64,000 bases of DNA from Bacillota bacterium (GTDB lineage: Bacteria > Bacillota > Ch66 > Ch109): contig JABLWZ010000005.1 of assembly GCA_013178275.1 (NCBI GenBank), forward strand, positions 1 through 64,000, in the 5' to 3' direction. The notes beneath the pieces were generated by a model. It was not told where the DNA came from. It saw nothing but the letters and a program-made list of their open reading frames with translations, and did not search any database. The position numbers were made by a program, and so were the translations under genes. Positions 18,160-27,936 of this stretch are shown here, piece after piece (position 1 is the first letter of the stretch; each line of letters starts with the position of its first letter).

Positions 18160-20217
18160 TTGTTCGGACAGTTAATGCGGTGGCTTCTGGGACAAAGGCT
18201 TGAAACGAGCCGGCTGGCGGAAGAAAAGCTCAACGTCTTCTGGGGTATGCCGATACTAGCCAGCGACGCGATATCCTCGGTGGCTTACGCCGCGGAGGAG
18301 ATACTCTACGTTTTGATCCCGGCGGTGGGCCTGCTCTCTTACCTGTGGCTGCCGCGGGTGGCCGGCGTCATCATCCTGCTGCTGGTAATACTCACCCTGT
18401 CCTACCGCCAGACCGTGGAAGCGTACCCCGGCGGCGGCGGGGCTTATATAGTCGCCAAGGACAACCTGAAGCCGGTATACGGCCTGATCGCCGGGGCTTC
18501 CCTCTCGGTCGACTATGTGCTCACCGTCGCGGTCAGTATCTCGGCCGGCACCGCCGCCATCACATCTGCCTTACCAGCCCTGTATGAACAACGGGTGGTT
18601 ATCTCGGTGGTGATTATTGCCCTGCTGACGTTAGGCAACCTGCGGGGTATCAGGGAGTCATCCCGCATCTTCAGCCTCCCCACCTACACCTTCATCCTGG
18701 CGCTGGTAATCCTGATCGGGGTGGGAACAGCCAGGTACATGAGCGGAGACTATACGGTAATCGCGGCGGAGACCCCAATGGAAGCCCTCCCGGAGCTTAC
18801 CTTCGGCACCGGGGCGGTCACCCTCTTCCTGCTGCTGCGGGCCTTTTCCTCGGGGTGCGCGGCCGTGACCGGGGTGGAGGCGATCAGCAACGCGGTGCCC
18901 AACTTCAAGGAGCCGGCCTCCCATAACGCCAAGATCACCTATTTCCTGCTGGCCCTGGCCGTGATGATAACCTTCGGCGGCTCCGCATTTCTGGCTAAGA
19001 TCTACCAGGTGGTACCCAACCCTCAGCAGACGGTGATAGCCCAGATCGCCACCGCTGTCTTCGGGCACGGATTCATGTTCTATTTCATCCAGGCCACCAC
19101 CGCCGTCATCCTAGCCATGGCCGCCAATACCGCCTTCGCCGGGTTTCCCACCCTGTTTTCGGTCATAGCCCAGGACGGTTACGCGCCCCGCCAGCTGGCC
19201 CTGCGCGGACACCGCCTGAACTTCTCCAACGGTATCATCGTCCTGGCCATCCTGGCCAGCATCCTGGTGATAGTGTTCCAGGGTGACACCCACCTGCTGA
19301 TACCCCTGTACGCCGTCGGGGTCTTCACCTCGTTCACCCTCTCCCAGACCGGGATGCTGGTGCGCTGGTTCCGGCTGAAGGGGAAAGGTTGGCGGCACAA
19401 GGCGGTCATAAACGGTATAGGAGCGGTCATGTCCCTGGTCACGGTGGTGATCATCGGGGTCACCAAGTTCCAGCACGGGGCCTGGATCGTACTCGTCGTT
19501 ATCCCGATAATAGTCATGCTGATGTTCCGTATAAAGCGCCACTACGAATCTGTCGCGAAACAGCTCGACGTCCCGGAAGACGTATTGCCGAAGGTGAACC
19601 TCTGGTACCAGTTCGAGCACCACGTCATATTACCCATAGACAGCCTCAACGCCATGACCCTCAAGGCCCTGCGGTATGCGCAGGGCATCTGCCCCAACGT
19701 GGTGGCCTTCCATGTCGAGATAACCAGGGGGGGGGCCGACAAGCTGAAGAGGAAGTGGGCGCAGCTCGACACCGACATCCCCCTGGTGGTCAAGTTCTCG
19801 CCCGACCGGGAGATAGTAAAGACCTTGACCAGTTACATCCAGTCGGAGGAACACGCCTCCCGGCCCGAGGACATGATAACCGTACTCCTGCCGCAGTTTT
19901 TCGTCTCCCACTGGTGGGAAGCGGCGCTCCACAACAACACCAGCCTGTTCATCGCCAACTCGATGTTCCATAAACGCAACGTCGTCGTTTCAGTGGTGCC
20001 CTTCTACCTCGAGGACCTGCCCACCCGCCGGGAGATTCAAAACAAAACCGTGAAGGAACTGAGGCTGAAACTAGGCCTGACAGCGGCGGAACTGGCTTTT
20101 GCGATAAATGGGAACCGGGAAAAGATTATGGAGATAGACCACCTGAAACTGAAGGACGTGCCTGAACCCATCAAATCAAAGCTCCTGCCCTTACTCGAAG
20201 ATGTAAAAGCCAGCTAA
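18160..20217 (+). CDS. APC-family permease, KimA-like potassium transporter
   Basis: SDAISSVAYAAEEIL, PGGGGAYIVAKDNL, SVDYVLTVAVSISAGTAAITSA, FSSGCAAVTGVEAISNAVP match my recollection of B. subtilis KimA (YdaO). Confidence 0.85.
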   Translation: MFGQLMRWLLGQRLETSRLAEEKLNVFWGMPILASDAISSVAYAAEEILYVLIPAVGLLSYLWLPRVAGVIILLLVILTLSYRQTVEAYPGGGGAYIVAKDNLKPVYGLIAGASLSVDYVLTVAVSISAGTAAITSALPALYEQRVVISVVIIALLTLGNLRGIRESSRIFSLPTYTFILALVILIGVGTARYMSGDYTVIAAETPMEALPELTFGTGAVTLFLLLRAFSSGCAAVTGVEAISNAVPNFKEPASHNAKITYFLLALAVMITFGGSAFLAKIYQVVPNPQQTVIAQIATAVFGHGFMFYFIQATTAVILAMAANTAFAGFPTLFSVIAQDGYAPRQLALRGHRLNFSNGIIVLAILASILVIVFQGDTHLLIPLYAVGVFTSFTLSQTGMLVRWFRLKGKGWRHKAVINGIGAVMSLVTVVIIGVTKFQHGAWIVLVVIPIIVMLMFRIKRHYESVAKQLDVPEDVLPKVNLWYQFEHHVILPIDSLNAMTLKALRYAQGICPNVVAFHVEITRGGADKLKRKWAQLDTDIPLVVKFSPDREIVKTLTSYIQSEEHASRPEDMITVLLPQFFVSHWWEAALHNNTSLFIANSMFHKRNVVVSVVPFYLEDLPTRREIQNKTVKELRLKLGLTAAELAFAINGNREKIMEIDHLKLKDVPEPIKSKLLPLLEDVKAS

Positions 20218-20349
20218 GGAGAAGCCCTGGTAAACAATTTAGGGTTGAAGCCAGATCGGTATCGTATTAGAATTAGAATGACCAGTGGCGGACCGTTTAA
20301 GCCGGCACCAATCAGCGTAAGACTTAACTCTGAAAAATTATATTTTCGC

Positions 20350-20426
20350 GCGCCCGTAGCTCAGTCGGATAGAGTGACGGACTTCGAATCCGCAGGCCGC
20401 AGGTTCGAGCCCTGCCGGGCGCGCCA
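20350..20426 (+). tRNA. tRNA-Arg (TCG)
   Basis: GCGCCCG/CGGGCGC acceptor, anticodon loop CTTCGAA, CCA. Confidence 0.93.
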
Positions 20427-20466
20427 TAAATTCCCTGGAACAGCAAGGCTTCTGGGGATTTCTATT
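20405..20466. repeat. Direct repeat copy 1: tRNA-Arg 3' end plus ~40 bp flank
   Basis: tcgagccctgccgggcgcgccataaattccctggaacagcaaggcttctggggatt; matches 21892-21953. Confidence 0.85.
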
Positions 20467-20530
20467 TTTTCGGAGTCAAACTATGGTGTTTACCTCGGAT
20501 GGGACGCGAGGTGAAGATGGGACGCTGATA

Positions 20531-21784
20531 TTATCCTTCCCCGGCAGCTGGCTTTTGACGGGTGGTGGTTAGTTCCTGCCAGATGGCGTCGAGTTCTTTC
20601 GGGTGGGAGAAGAGGACGGAGATTATCTCCGGGTCAAGGCTCCCGTTGCTCCCCAATCTGTTTAGGGTGCCCTCGATCTGTTCCCAGGACAAGCCGGAGC
20701 GGTAGGGCCTTTCCTCGCGCATAGCGGTATAGATGTCGGCTATGGCGATGATCCGGGATTCAGTGCACAGATCCTCCGCCTGCTTGTGAAAGGGGTATCC
20801 CTGGCCGTTCAACCACTCGTGATGGTAAGCGCCCCATTCCGCCAGGGGTATTTTGGGGAGCGCTGATTTGAGCCACCAGTAGGTATAGTAGGGGTGCTGC
20901 TTGATGGTGTTGAATTCGACCCTGGTCAGCGGCCCCGGTTTTTCCAGGATGCTTTCTGGCACAGTCAGCTTTCCCAGGTCGTGCAGCAGTCCGGCGATTT
21001 CGATCAGGGTAAGGGTTTTGGGCGGCAGGCCTATTTTCTTAGCCAGGAACCGGGCGGTTGAGGCCACCCCGGTGGAATGCCGGTAGGTAAAAGCGCTCTT
21101 GGCGTCAACCACCTGGCTGAACAGGCGGGCGATGGAGACCAGCTCTTTTATTCCAATGACCGCTTTGTGGTAAGGCCGCAGCAGGTTGATGAGGTGGAAG
21201 GAAATATTGGGCGATACGATATTGAACCAGAACGACTCGATTTTGGATAGTTCAAGAAATATGGCAACCAGGTCCGGATCGAAGACGACTCCGGACAGTT
21301 CTTTTATCTTAGCAGCGATTTTATCCCGCTGGTCGAGGATCGGGCGTTGGTCTTTGATCAGGACGATTATCCGGTCAGCCAGGTTGATGATGCGGCTGGG
21401 AAGCGGGATATCGTCTTTGCTCAACCCGCAAGGGTTGTTACCTTCCCAGTAGTCGTGGTGATGGAGGATAATCTTGTCTACCGAACCGATGAAGCTGGCT
21501 CCATTGAGAAAACTGTAGCCGGCCTGGCAGTGGGGCCATGGGTCTTTGATGTCGAATTTCTCAAGCCCTAACTTTTCATCCCAGTTGACCGCGCCGATGT
21601 CGTGAATGATGGAGGCGGACAAAAGTTCTGTGAGCTTTCCGTTGTCGAAGCCCAGGGCCTTTCCAATGTGCAGGGACAATAGCGCGACCCGTTGGTGATG
21701 AAGTATCAGTCCGCTGTGTGAGAAATCCAGGCTTTGCGAGAGATTGATCAGGAGCTGCACCAAATTTACCCTCAAAGGGATCAT
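20531..21784 (-). CDS. HD-domain (HD-GYP-like) phosphohydrolase
   Basis: HSTGVASTARFLAKKIG...LLHDLGKLTVPESILEKPGPL...HHEWLNGQGYP...IADIYTAMREERPYR. Confidence 0.85.
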   Translation of the reverse strand: MIPLRVNLVQLLINLSQSLDFSHSGLILHHQRVALLSLHIGKALGFDNGKLTELLSASIIHDIGAVNWDEKLGLEKFDIKDPWPHCQAGYSFLNGASFIGSVDKIILHHHDYWEGNNPCGLSKDDIPLPSRIINLADRIIVLIKDQRPILDQRDKIAAKIKELSGVVFDPDLVAIFLELSKIESFWFNIVSPNISFHLINLLRPYHKAVIGIKELVSIARLFSQVVDAKSAFTYRHSTGVASTARFLAKKIGLPPKTLTLIEIAGLLHDLGKLTVPESILEKPGPLTRVEFNTIKQHPYYTYWWLKSALPKIPLAEWGAYHHEWLNGQGYPFHKQAEDLCTESRIIAIADIYTAMREERPYRSGLSWEQIEGTLNRLGSNGSLDPEIISVLFSHPKELDAIWQELTTTRQKPAAGEG

Positions 21785-21891
21785 CCTTGCTGAATAGTAT
21801 AGTCGACTGTGTAACTAAATTTTATATTAAATCGGCAGAAGATGTAAATGAAAAAGACCGCATAGTTTCTGGCTAGGAGATTAAACGGGTA

Positions 21892-21953
21892 TCGAGCCCT
21901 GCCGGGCGCGGCATAAACTTCCCTGGAACATCATGGCTTCTGGGGATTTTATT
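21892..21953. repeat. Direct repeat copy 2: partial duplicate of tRNA-Arg 3' end and flank
   Basis: tcgagccctgccgggcgcggcataaacttccctggaacatcatggcttctggggat. Confidence 0.85.
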
Positions 21954-22029
21954 ATTTATTCCCACAAAAAATCAGCCGGTTTCGTGTATAATATTGTCTT
22001 GAACACAGACTGCAAAAGGTGGGAGACAC

Positions 22030-22806
22030 ATGAAAAAAAAGTACCTGAGCTTAATAGCCGTGCTGATTATCGGTTTGATACTGTCGACAGCCGCGGCGGC
22101 TTCCGCGGATCTCCCGATCAGGTTGATGGTTAACGGGAAAGAAGTGGCCGCCGATGTCCCGCCGCAGAATATTAACGGCCGGGTCCTGGTCCCGGTCAGG
22201 TTCGTGGCGGAAGCCCTGGGCGCGACTGTAGAATGGAACGGCGCCAGCAGCTCGGTCTTTATTAAGACCCCGGACGCTCAAAACGCTCCGGTTGTCGACA
22301 GCGGCGCCTCGCCGGCGGTCAGGCTGTTCGTGAACGGCAGACAGATAGCCGCCGATGTCCCTCCCCAGAACATCGGGGGGAGGATACTGGTCCCGATCAG
22401 GTTCGTCGCTGAGGCCCTGGGAGCCGAAGTCAACTGGGACGGGCCAAACAACCTGGTGACCATCACCAGCAGGAAACCTAAGACTTACACCTTTGACAAG
22501 GTCCGGGTTGTTATAAAGGATGAAGGACTCAGGCCGCAGACCGTGCACCTGGATAACGACACCTCCAACTCCAAGGTCTCTGGAGAAATAAAGAATGACT
22601 CCAGGGATAAGACGTACCGGTTTATCAACACCACCATCACGTTTTATGACCAGGACGGCCGGGCGGTATCCACCAAGAGTTACTATACCGACTCCGTGGT
22701 GCTGGCTCCTGGGCAGTCCACAACCTTCAGCGCTAATTTCAGCAGCCTGGACCTCAAGGGAGCGAGCATGGGCTATTTTGAGGTCGTCGTGACTACCGGA
22801 TTATAA
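22030..22806 (+). CDS. Protein with two tandem copper-amine-oxidase-N-like (stalk) domains
   Basis: Signal peptide plus repeated VNGK..AADVPPQNI.GR.LVP.RFVAEALGA.V.W. Confidence 0.88.
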   Translation: MKKKYLSLIAVLIIGLILSTAAAASADLPIRLMVNGKEVAADVPPQNINGRVLVPVRFVAEALGATVEWNGASSSVFIKTPDAQNAPVVDSGASPAVRLFVNGRQIAADVPPQNIGGRILVPIRFVAEALGAEVNWDGPNNLVTITSRKPKTYTFDKVRVVIKDEGLRPQTVHLDNDTSNSKVSGEIKNDSRDKTYRFINTTITFYDQDGRAVSTKSYYTDSVVLAPGQSTTFSANFSSLDLKGASMGYFEVVVTTGL

Positions 22807-22952
22807 GGATAAATCGGGCGGACCAGAAGAATCCCCGGAGCTGGTGTCTTCCGGGGATTATTATTCTCCCGGGCATGCCTGGCGCTGTATCCATACCAGC
22901 AGGAAAAACCACCGGGTTGTAGAAATAAGAAAAAAAGAAGGGAGTTGGGAAT

Positions 22953-24119
22953 TTGAGATCTGGGGTATTGAAAAAGGCATCAGTGATCAGCATCCTTTTA
23001 ATACTCGTTTTAGCCGGTTCCGTTTCAGCAGCGCCGAGGGTAGTGCTCAATGGAAGTGAACTGCCTTTTGACGTCCCGCCAACGATAGAGGAGGGCCGCA
23101 CCCTGGTGCCGCTGCGGGCGATCTTCGAGGCCCTCGGGGCGGAGGTCTTGTGGAACCGGGACAACCAGACGGTCACCGCCCGAAAGGAAACCACCGAGAT
23201 AACACTGGTCATCGGCGGCAGGGCCACCAAAAACGGGAAGGTCGTAAACCTGGATGTGCCCGCCAAGATAGTCGACGGCCGGACCATGGTGCCGCTCCGT
23301 TTCGTTTCCGAGGCATTGGGCTGCAAGGTGGGGTGGGACGGAGAGTCCCAGACGATAAGCATATCGACGGCCACGGAAGACATCCGGGTACACTGTATAG
23401 ACGTCGGCCAGGCCCAGAGCATATACATACAGATGCCGGGACAGAATGACATCCTTATCGACGCGGGAACCAGGGGTGACAGCTCGACGGTCCTCAACTA
23501 CTTAAGGGACCAGGGAGTGGACGACATAGAGCTGCTGGTGGTCACCAGCACCAGGGAAGAACATTTCGGGGGCGTCCCGAGTGTATTAGAATACTACAAG
23601 GTCGAACGGGTGATCGACAACGGTTTTCAGGACGATACTTTGTTTTACCAGGATTACCGGCAGAAGATCAGCAGTAAAGGGATAAAATGGGAAGCCGATA
23701 ACCATCAGACCATGAACTTCGGTGGTGTCAGGTTCGAGGTCCTGACCGGCACCGGAAAGCCGACCTCGGTCGACCATTCGGTGGTCTGCCGGCTCGACAC
23801 CGTCGGCAGCATGGATTTCCTTTTTATGGCCGATGCGGCGGAGGCTGATGAGGCGGCCCTCAGCAGCGACCTGAGAGCCAAATTCCTGTTGGTCGGAAAC
23901 CACGGCGCGAGCGGTTCGTCCTCCAGAGGCTTTCTCGACCGGGTCAAACCCGAGGTCGCCCTCGTCAGTGTGGGGGCGGGCAACAAGAACGGCTGGCCGG
24001 CGGTGGAGGTTATAGCCAGGCTGCTGCAGACCGGGGCCCAGGTTTATCGGACCGATCAAAACGGAACCATCGTGATATCCACGGACGGGAGTTCATACAC
24101 CTTGAACAAAAGCCGGTAG
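22953..24119 (+). CDS. Stalk-domain protein fused to ComEC-like metallo-beta-lactamase domain
   Basis: Two stalk motifs, then IRVHCIDVGQAQSIYIQMPGQNDILIDAGTRG and LLVGNHGASGSSSRGFLDRVKPEVALVSVGAGNKNGWP. Confidence 0.85.
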   Translation: MRSGVLKKASVISILLILVLAGSVSAAPRVVLNGSELPFDVPPTIEEGRTLVPLRAIFEALGAEVLWNRDNQTVTARKETTEITLVIGGRATKNGKVVNLDVPAKIVDGRTMVPLRFVSEALGCKVGWDGESQTISISTATEDIRVHCIDVGQAQSIYIQMPGQNDILIDAGTRGDSSTVLNYLRDQGVDDIELLVVTSTREEHFGGVPSVLEYYKVERVIDNGFQDDTLFYQDYRQKISSKGIKWEADNHQTMNFGGVRFEVLTGTGKPTSVDHSVVCRLDTVGSMDFLFMADAAEADEAALSSDLRAKFLLVGNHGASGSSSRGFLDRVKPEVALVSVGAGNKNGWPAVEVIARLLQTGAQVYRTDQNGTIVISTDGSSYTLNKSR

Positions 24120-24163
24120 GATTCATCGCGTCCACAGTAATAACATTTAACCCGGTTCAACAT

Positions 24164-24286
24164 ATGATGGAGCAGCAGCGAACTTTGAAAGAGGGGATCA
24201 GAGTGAATGCCGTTATCACCGCCGCCCGGGTGTTCGCCTTCCTGCTTTATCTCATAGCGGTGTTTGTGGTAGCCGGGGCGTTTTAG
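24164..24286 (+). CDS. Short single-TM peptide (40 aa)
   Basis: MMEQQRTLKEGIRVNAVITAARVFAFLLYLIAVFVVAGAF*; alternative GTG at 24203 behind gagggg; strong terminator follows. Confidence 0.4.
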   Translation: MMEQQRTLKEGIRVNAVITAARVFAFLLYLIAVFVVAGAF

Positions 24287-24318
24287 CCGACAAAAGAGGG
24301 CCGGACCAAAGATTCCAG

Positions 24319-24354
24319 CGGCCGCGCGCGATTATCCGCGCGGCCGTCTTTTTT
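24319..24354 (+). terminator. Intrinsic terminator
   Basis: CGGCCGCGCG..CGCGCGGCCG then TCTTTTTT. Confidence 0.85.
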
Positions 24355-24360
24355 CCATAA

Positions 24361-24457
24361 TCAGAAAGTATATACTGATACTTTCTAATTCTCGTAAGTG
24401 CAACTAGGCTTTCGCCTTCGTCAAAGACTTGGCGACAGCCAAGTTTTTCTTTACGGC
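24361..24457 (+). repeat. Dispersed repeat, copy 1
   Basis: gaaagta...ctttct...caagtgcaactaggct...acttggcgacagccaagt; related to 29565-29670. Confidence 0.6.
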
Positions 24458-24644
24458 CGCCGGTCCCTGCTGCGGAGCCCCGCGCCCTGGTATGGAGCAG
24501 GTTAGGTACTGGACCAGCGAATCCAAGAAAAAGGTTTGACAAAGGGGGGCAAGATATCATAAAATCTTTATTGCGGGCTGAGGGAGTAATCCCTCCAGGA
24601 CGCGGTCAAAGGCGCGCCGGAATACTCGATGGGGCGTAAATCAT

Positions 24645-24720
24645 TGGGGCGTAGCCAAGTCGGTAAGGCACGGGACTTTGACTCCCGCATGCGTTGGTTC
24701 GAGTCCAGCCGCCCCAGCCA
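24645..24720 (+). tRNA. tRNA-Gln (TTG)
   Basis: TGGGGCG/CGCCCCA acceptor, anticodon loop CTTTGAC, CCA. Confidence 0.94.
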
Positions 24721-24742
24721 ATTTGACAGCCAGAGTTGTTGT

Positions 24743-24818
24743 GGGCCAATAGCTCAGTCGGTAGAGCACCTGACTTTTAATCAGGGTGTCGATGGTTCGA
24801 GTCCATCTTGGCTCACCA
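24743..24818 (+). tRNA. tRNA-Lys (TTT)
   Basis: GGGCCAA/TTGGCTC acceptor, anticodon loop CTTTTAA, CCA. Confidence 0.94.
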
Positions 24819-25038
24819 AGTTCTTGTAAGGCTTCCAGGGTATTGTAATAACATCCTGGAAGCCTTTCTTATCTGGAAATCCACGGAAAGAGTTCAGCTG
24901 TTCATACTCAAAGGCTTGGTAAAGGATATGGTTTTGCTTCTTTTCCGGAAGGATCTATGATGGGCTGAAAGCCATGCCGATGAAAGCGTAAAGCGCCAAA
25001 ATGGCGCAGTGATATAGCTTTTATATTTTTAGATGGGT

Positions 25039-25308
25039 TTAGTGAAAACTGATTTCGATCTCTTTCCCCAAGGCTCTGGCAACTTTAGATAGGAATTCGA
25101 TGCTCGGGTTATAGTCGCCGCTTTCCAGGCGGGAAATGGCGGACTGCTTGGTTTTTACCCGCTCTGCCAGGTCTTTTTGGCTGAGCCCCTGTTCTAACCG
25201 CAGACGTATGATTTCGCGCTTTATGTCATACAGAGCCTTGAGATCGTTATATTCTTTTCTGACTTCTGGCGATTCCAGAAGCCGGGCTTTGACCTCTTCA
25301 TGGTTCAT
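25039..25308 (-). CDS. Xre-family HTH antitoxin (HigA-like)
   Basis: LRLEQGLSQKDLAERVKTKQSAISRLESGDYNPSIEFLSKVARALG. Confidence 0.88.
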   Translation of the reverse strand: MNHEEVKARLLESPEVRKEYNDLKALYDIKREIIRLRLEQGLSQKDLAERVKTKQSAISRLESGDYNPSIEFLSKVARALGKEIEISFH

Positions 25309-25312
25309 TTCC

Positions 25313-25669
25313 TTACATCCTTCTTAGATAGTTTTTCATCCGGTTAAGCGAGGTTTCCAGTTGCCTTTTAGGCGTTTTTTCCGAGGTTTTTCTGATGGCA
25401 TGCAGTAAAACAAACTTACCACCAGAAACCGCGAAATAGAATATCCGAAAATCGTTAGTACTCTGCTTTACTCTCAACTCCCATAGGCTGTTATAGTCCC
25501 CCTGCATCTTTTTAATGTGCGGAAGTCCAAGTGCCAGACCAAACTCCTTTAATAGGTCGATCTCCCTTAGAATCTTGGCCTGTTCCTTGGGTGTCAGTCC
25601 CTGAATAAATTCGAAAACCGGGAATCTACCATTTTCTTCATAGTATTCGATTTCGAACAAAGATAACAC
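25313..25669 (-). CDS. RelE/HigB-like toxin
   Basis: LWELRVKQSTNDFRIFYFAVSGGKFVLLHAIRKTSEKTPKRQLETSLNRM; directly upstream of the HTH gene. Confidence 0.88.
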   Translation of the reverse strand: MLSLFEIEYYEENGRFPVFEFIQGLTPKEQAKILREIDLLKEFGLALGLPHIKKMQGDYNSLWELRVKQSTNDFRIFYFAVSGGKFVLLHAIRKTSEKTPKRQLETSLNRMKNYLRRM

Positions 25670-26164
25670 CTCTCTAGGTAAGACAATAATATCACATATA
25701 AGTTATATTGGCAACAAAGCTGGGGATAACTAACTTGGCAGAAACTTGGCAGGAATAGGGGGTACTTTTATCGTATAATGGTATTGATGCCAGTAAAAGG
25801 CTGCCCATTCTTTGGGCGGCAATTTTTTTTTGGGGGGGGCAACTGATCTTACAATCCCCGGAAATATTACGGCGAAGCAGGGGCCCGCGGGACCGGCTTA
25901 TGCAGTTCGCCTTCAGTCCGCGAATAGTCCGATTTTTATGCTAAAAAGCGCCTTATTTTAGCTCCAATCTTACCTTTCGAAGATGCAGCAAGGTGAAAGA
26001 AGCTGCTCTGTACTAAGGGTGAAGCTCTTTTAGAAGTCCGGTTTTTTATAAAGATGCGTTTTGTGTCTAAAGGTTTAGACAATTATACAATATAGACATT
26101 AAGCAGATATAGCGGAAACAAAAAAAGCAGGTATCCCCGGAGAAGCCCCTGAAAAAACTTGGCC

Positions 26165-26560
26165 TCAGTGCCCGTAGACCACGTTGGACTTGTCGACCTC
26201 CTTCAGGGCGTTCAGTATCGCGGCTGACTTGTCGTACAGCTTCTTGGCCCGGCTGTAGAGATAATCGGCCTTGTCGATTATCTCCACCTCCAGGTCCTCG
26301 TCGTTCAGCTCCTCGATCATCTTCTCCTTGGTGGCCGACTTCTCTATCGCATCCAGGGTCATCATCACCCGGACGTTTTTATTCAGGTAGCCCTGGATCA
26401 CCTCCGGCTCCCAACCTTTCTGCAGCAGGTCGACGGCCAGCAGCAGTAGCAGGGTTTCCGTCTCCTCATCGTCCAGTTCCCGGAGGTCGGGCGGGGTGAG
26501 GCAGGGGATGCGGACGATCCGGTCTCCCTGCTCCCGGTAGTAGTGCAGGGGGTTGGTCAT
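26165..26560 (-). CDS. Hypothetical protein
   Basis: 131 aa ORF, coding-like composition; no family recognised. Confidence 0.65.
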   Translation of the reverse strand: MTNPLHYYREQGDRIVRIPCLTPPDLRELDDEETETLLLLLAVDLLQKGWEPEVIQGYLNKNVRVMMTLDAIEKSATKEKMIEELNDEDLEVEIIDKADYLYSRAKKLYDKSAAILNALKEVDKSNVVYGH

Positions 26561-26713
26561 GGCAAAAAACCTCCTCCCAGGTTTAGGGCTCGTTTTAGAT
26601 TCTGTTTTTGCGGCCGGGTTTATGCCCGGAAAAAGGCCGGGGCAGGTATTTTTGTCTCCCGGGTGGTATCATATAAAGAGATACGGGCAAAAATCAGCCA
26701 GGTGGTGATTGTT

Positions 26714-27178
26714 ATGAAAAAATCGAGCCGTGAACCCATCGAACGGTTTTTCAGCCACCCCGCTTTTGTGGTGGTGGGCGCCTCGCGCGGCGGCAAAGGG
26801 TTCGGCTGGACGGCGTACCGGGAGCTGAAAAAACTGGGGCACAAGGTCTTCGCCGTCCACCGGGAACCCGGGGTTTATCAGGGGGAGACCTTCTACGGCT
26901 CGGTCTCCGAGGTCCCGGGCCAGCCCCGGGCGGCCCTGGTGGTCATCCCGAGGGAAGGCGCCCCGGACATGGTCCGAGAGCTGATCGACCAGGGGGTGGA
27001 GGCCGTCTGGCTGCAGCCGGGAGCCGAGTCCGAGGCCGCGGCCCGCGCCTGCCAGGAAAAAGGGGTCGCGGTGGTAAATGGTTGGTGCATCATGATGTTC
27101 GCGGAGCCGGTGAAGTCGGTTCACCGCTTCCACCGGGCGTGCCTGAAGCTTACCCGCCGCCTGCCTCAAAAGGCTTAA
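26714..27178 (+). CDS. CoA-binding (Rossmann) domain protein
   Basis: FVVVGASRGGKGFGWTAYRELKKLGHKVFAVHREP, AVWLQPGAES; ATG 26714. Confidence 0.85.
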   Translation: MKKSSREPIERFFSHPAFVVVGASRGGKGFGWTAYRELKKLGHKVFAVHREPGVYQGETFYGSVSEVPGQPRAALVVIPREGAPDMVRELIDQGVEAVWLQPGAESEAAARACQEKGVAVVNGWCIMMFAEPVKSVHRFHRACLKLTRRLPQKA

Positions 27179-27291
27179 CCCGGGCTGATTAATTTTTTTC
27201 AGGACACCGCGAAGATATCGGGGGAGATATCCGTTTAATAGATGAAATACCCAGACTGGCCGGCCAGTAAAAGACTCGGGGGGTAAGCTAC

Positions 27292-27936
27292 GTGACGGAG
27301 AATGACGCCGGGCTGATAGCCCGGGCCCGGGACGGGGATACAGCGGCGATCGCCGCCCTCGCCACCACCTACAGCACACAGGTGTTTCGCCTGGCCCGCT
27401 ATCTCCTGCAGAACGAGGAGGATGCGCGGGACGCCGCGGCGGATGTCTTCGTCCGACTCTACTCGGCCCGGGAGAAGATCCCACTGGAGGGCTTCAAACC
27501 CTGGCTGATGCGGGTCACCTACAACCACTGCCAGGATATCCTGCGTCGGAAAAACACCCTGAAGAGGCTGCTGCCGAAGATACTTCAGGTGCAGAAATCC
27601 TCGGTCGTCAGGGGGCCGGAGCAGTTGGTGGTGGAGGCGGACGAGAGGGCTGAGATCCGACAGGCGGTGAACGCGCTCCCGGAGATAGACCGGATGGTGG
27701 TGGTGCTCAGGTATTACCACCAGTTGAGCTACACCGAGATCAGCCAGACACTCGACATCCCGGAGGCCACGGTAGGGACGCGCCTGCACCGGGCCAGGGA
27801 GAAGCTAAAGAGCAGGCTGGCCGGGCAGAAAGGAGGTGGAGTGGGATGCGATGTCCAGAAAGCGGTACCTGGTGGAAATACCTTGATGAAGAGCTTCCGT
27901 CGACCGAACGAGAGCGGCTTCAGGACCACCTGCTGA
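27292..27936 (+). CDS. ECF RNA polymerase sigma factor
   Basis: Sigma region 2 and region 4 (LSYTEISQTLDIPEATVGTRLHRAREKL). Confidence 0.92.
   Translation: MTENDAGLIARARDGDTAAIAALATTYSTQVFRLARYLLQNEEDARDAAADVFVRLYSAREKIPLEGFKPWLMRVTYNHCQDILRRKNTLKRLLPKILQVQKSSVVRGPEQLVVEADERAEIRQAVNALPEIDRMVVVLRYYHQLSYTEISQTLDIPEATVGTRLHRAREKLKSRLAGQKGGGVGCDVQKAVPGGNTLMKSFRRPNESGFRTTC

Noticed and set aside
25039-25669. Possible novel defence system
   Set aside because: A standard HigB/HigA-type toxin-antitoxin pair; no additional linked defence genes.
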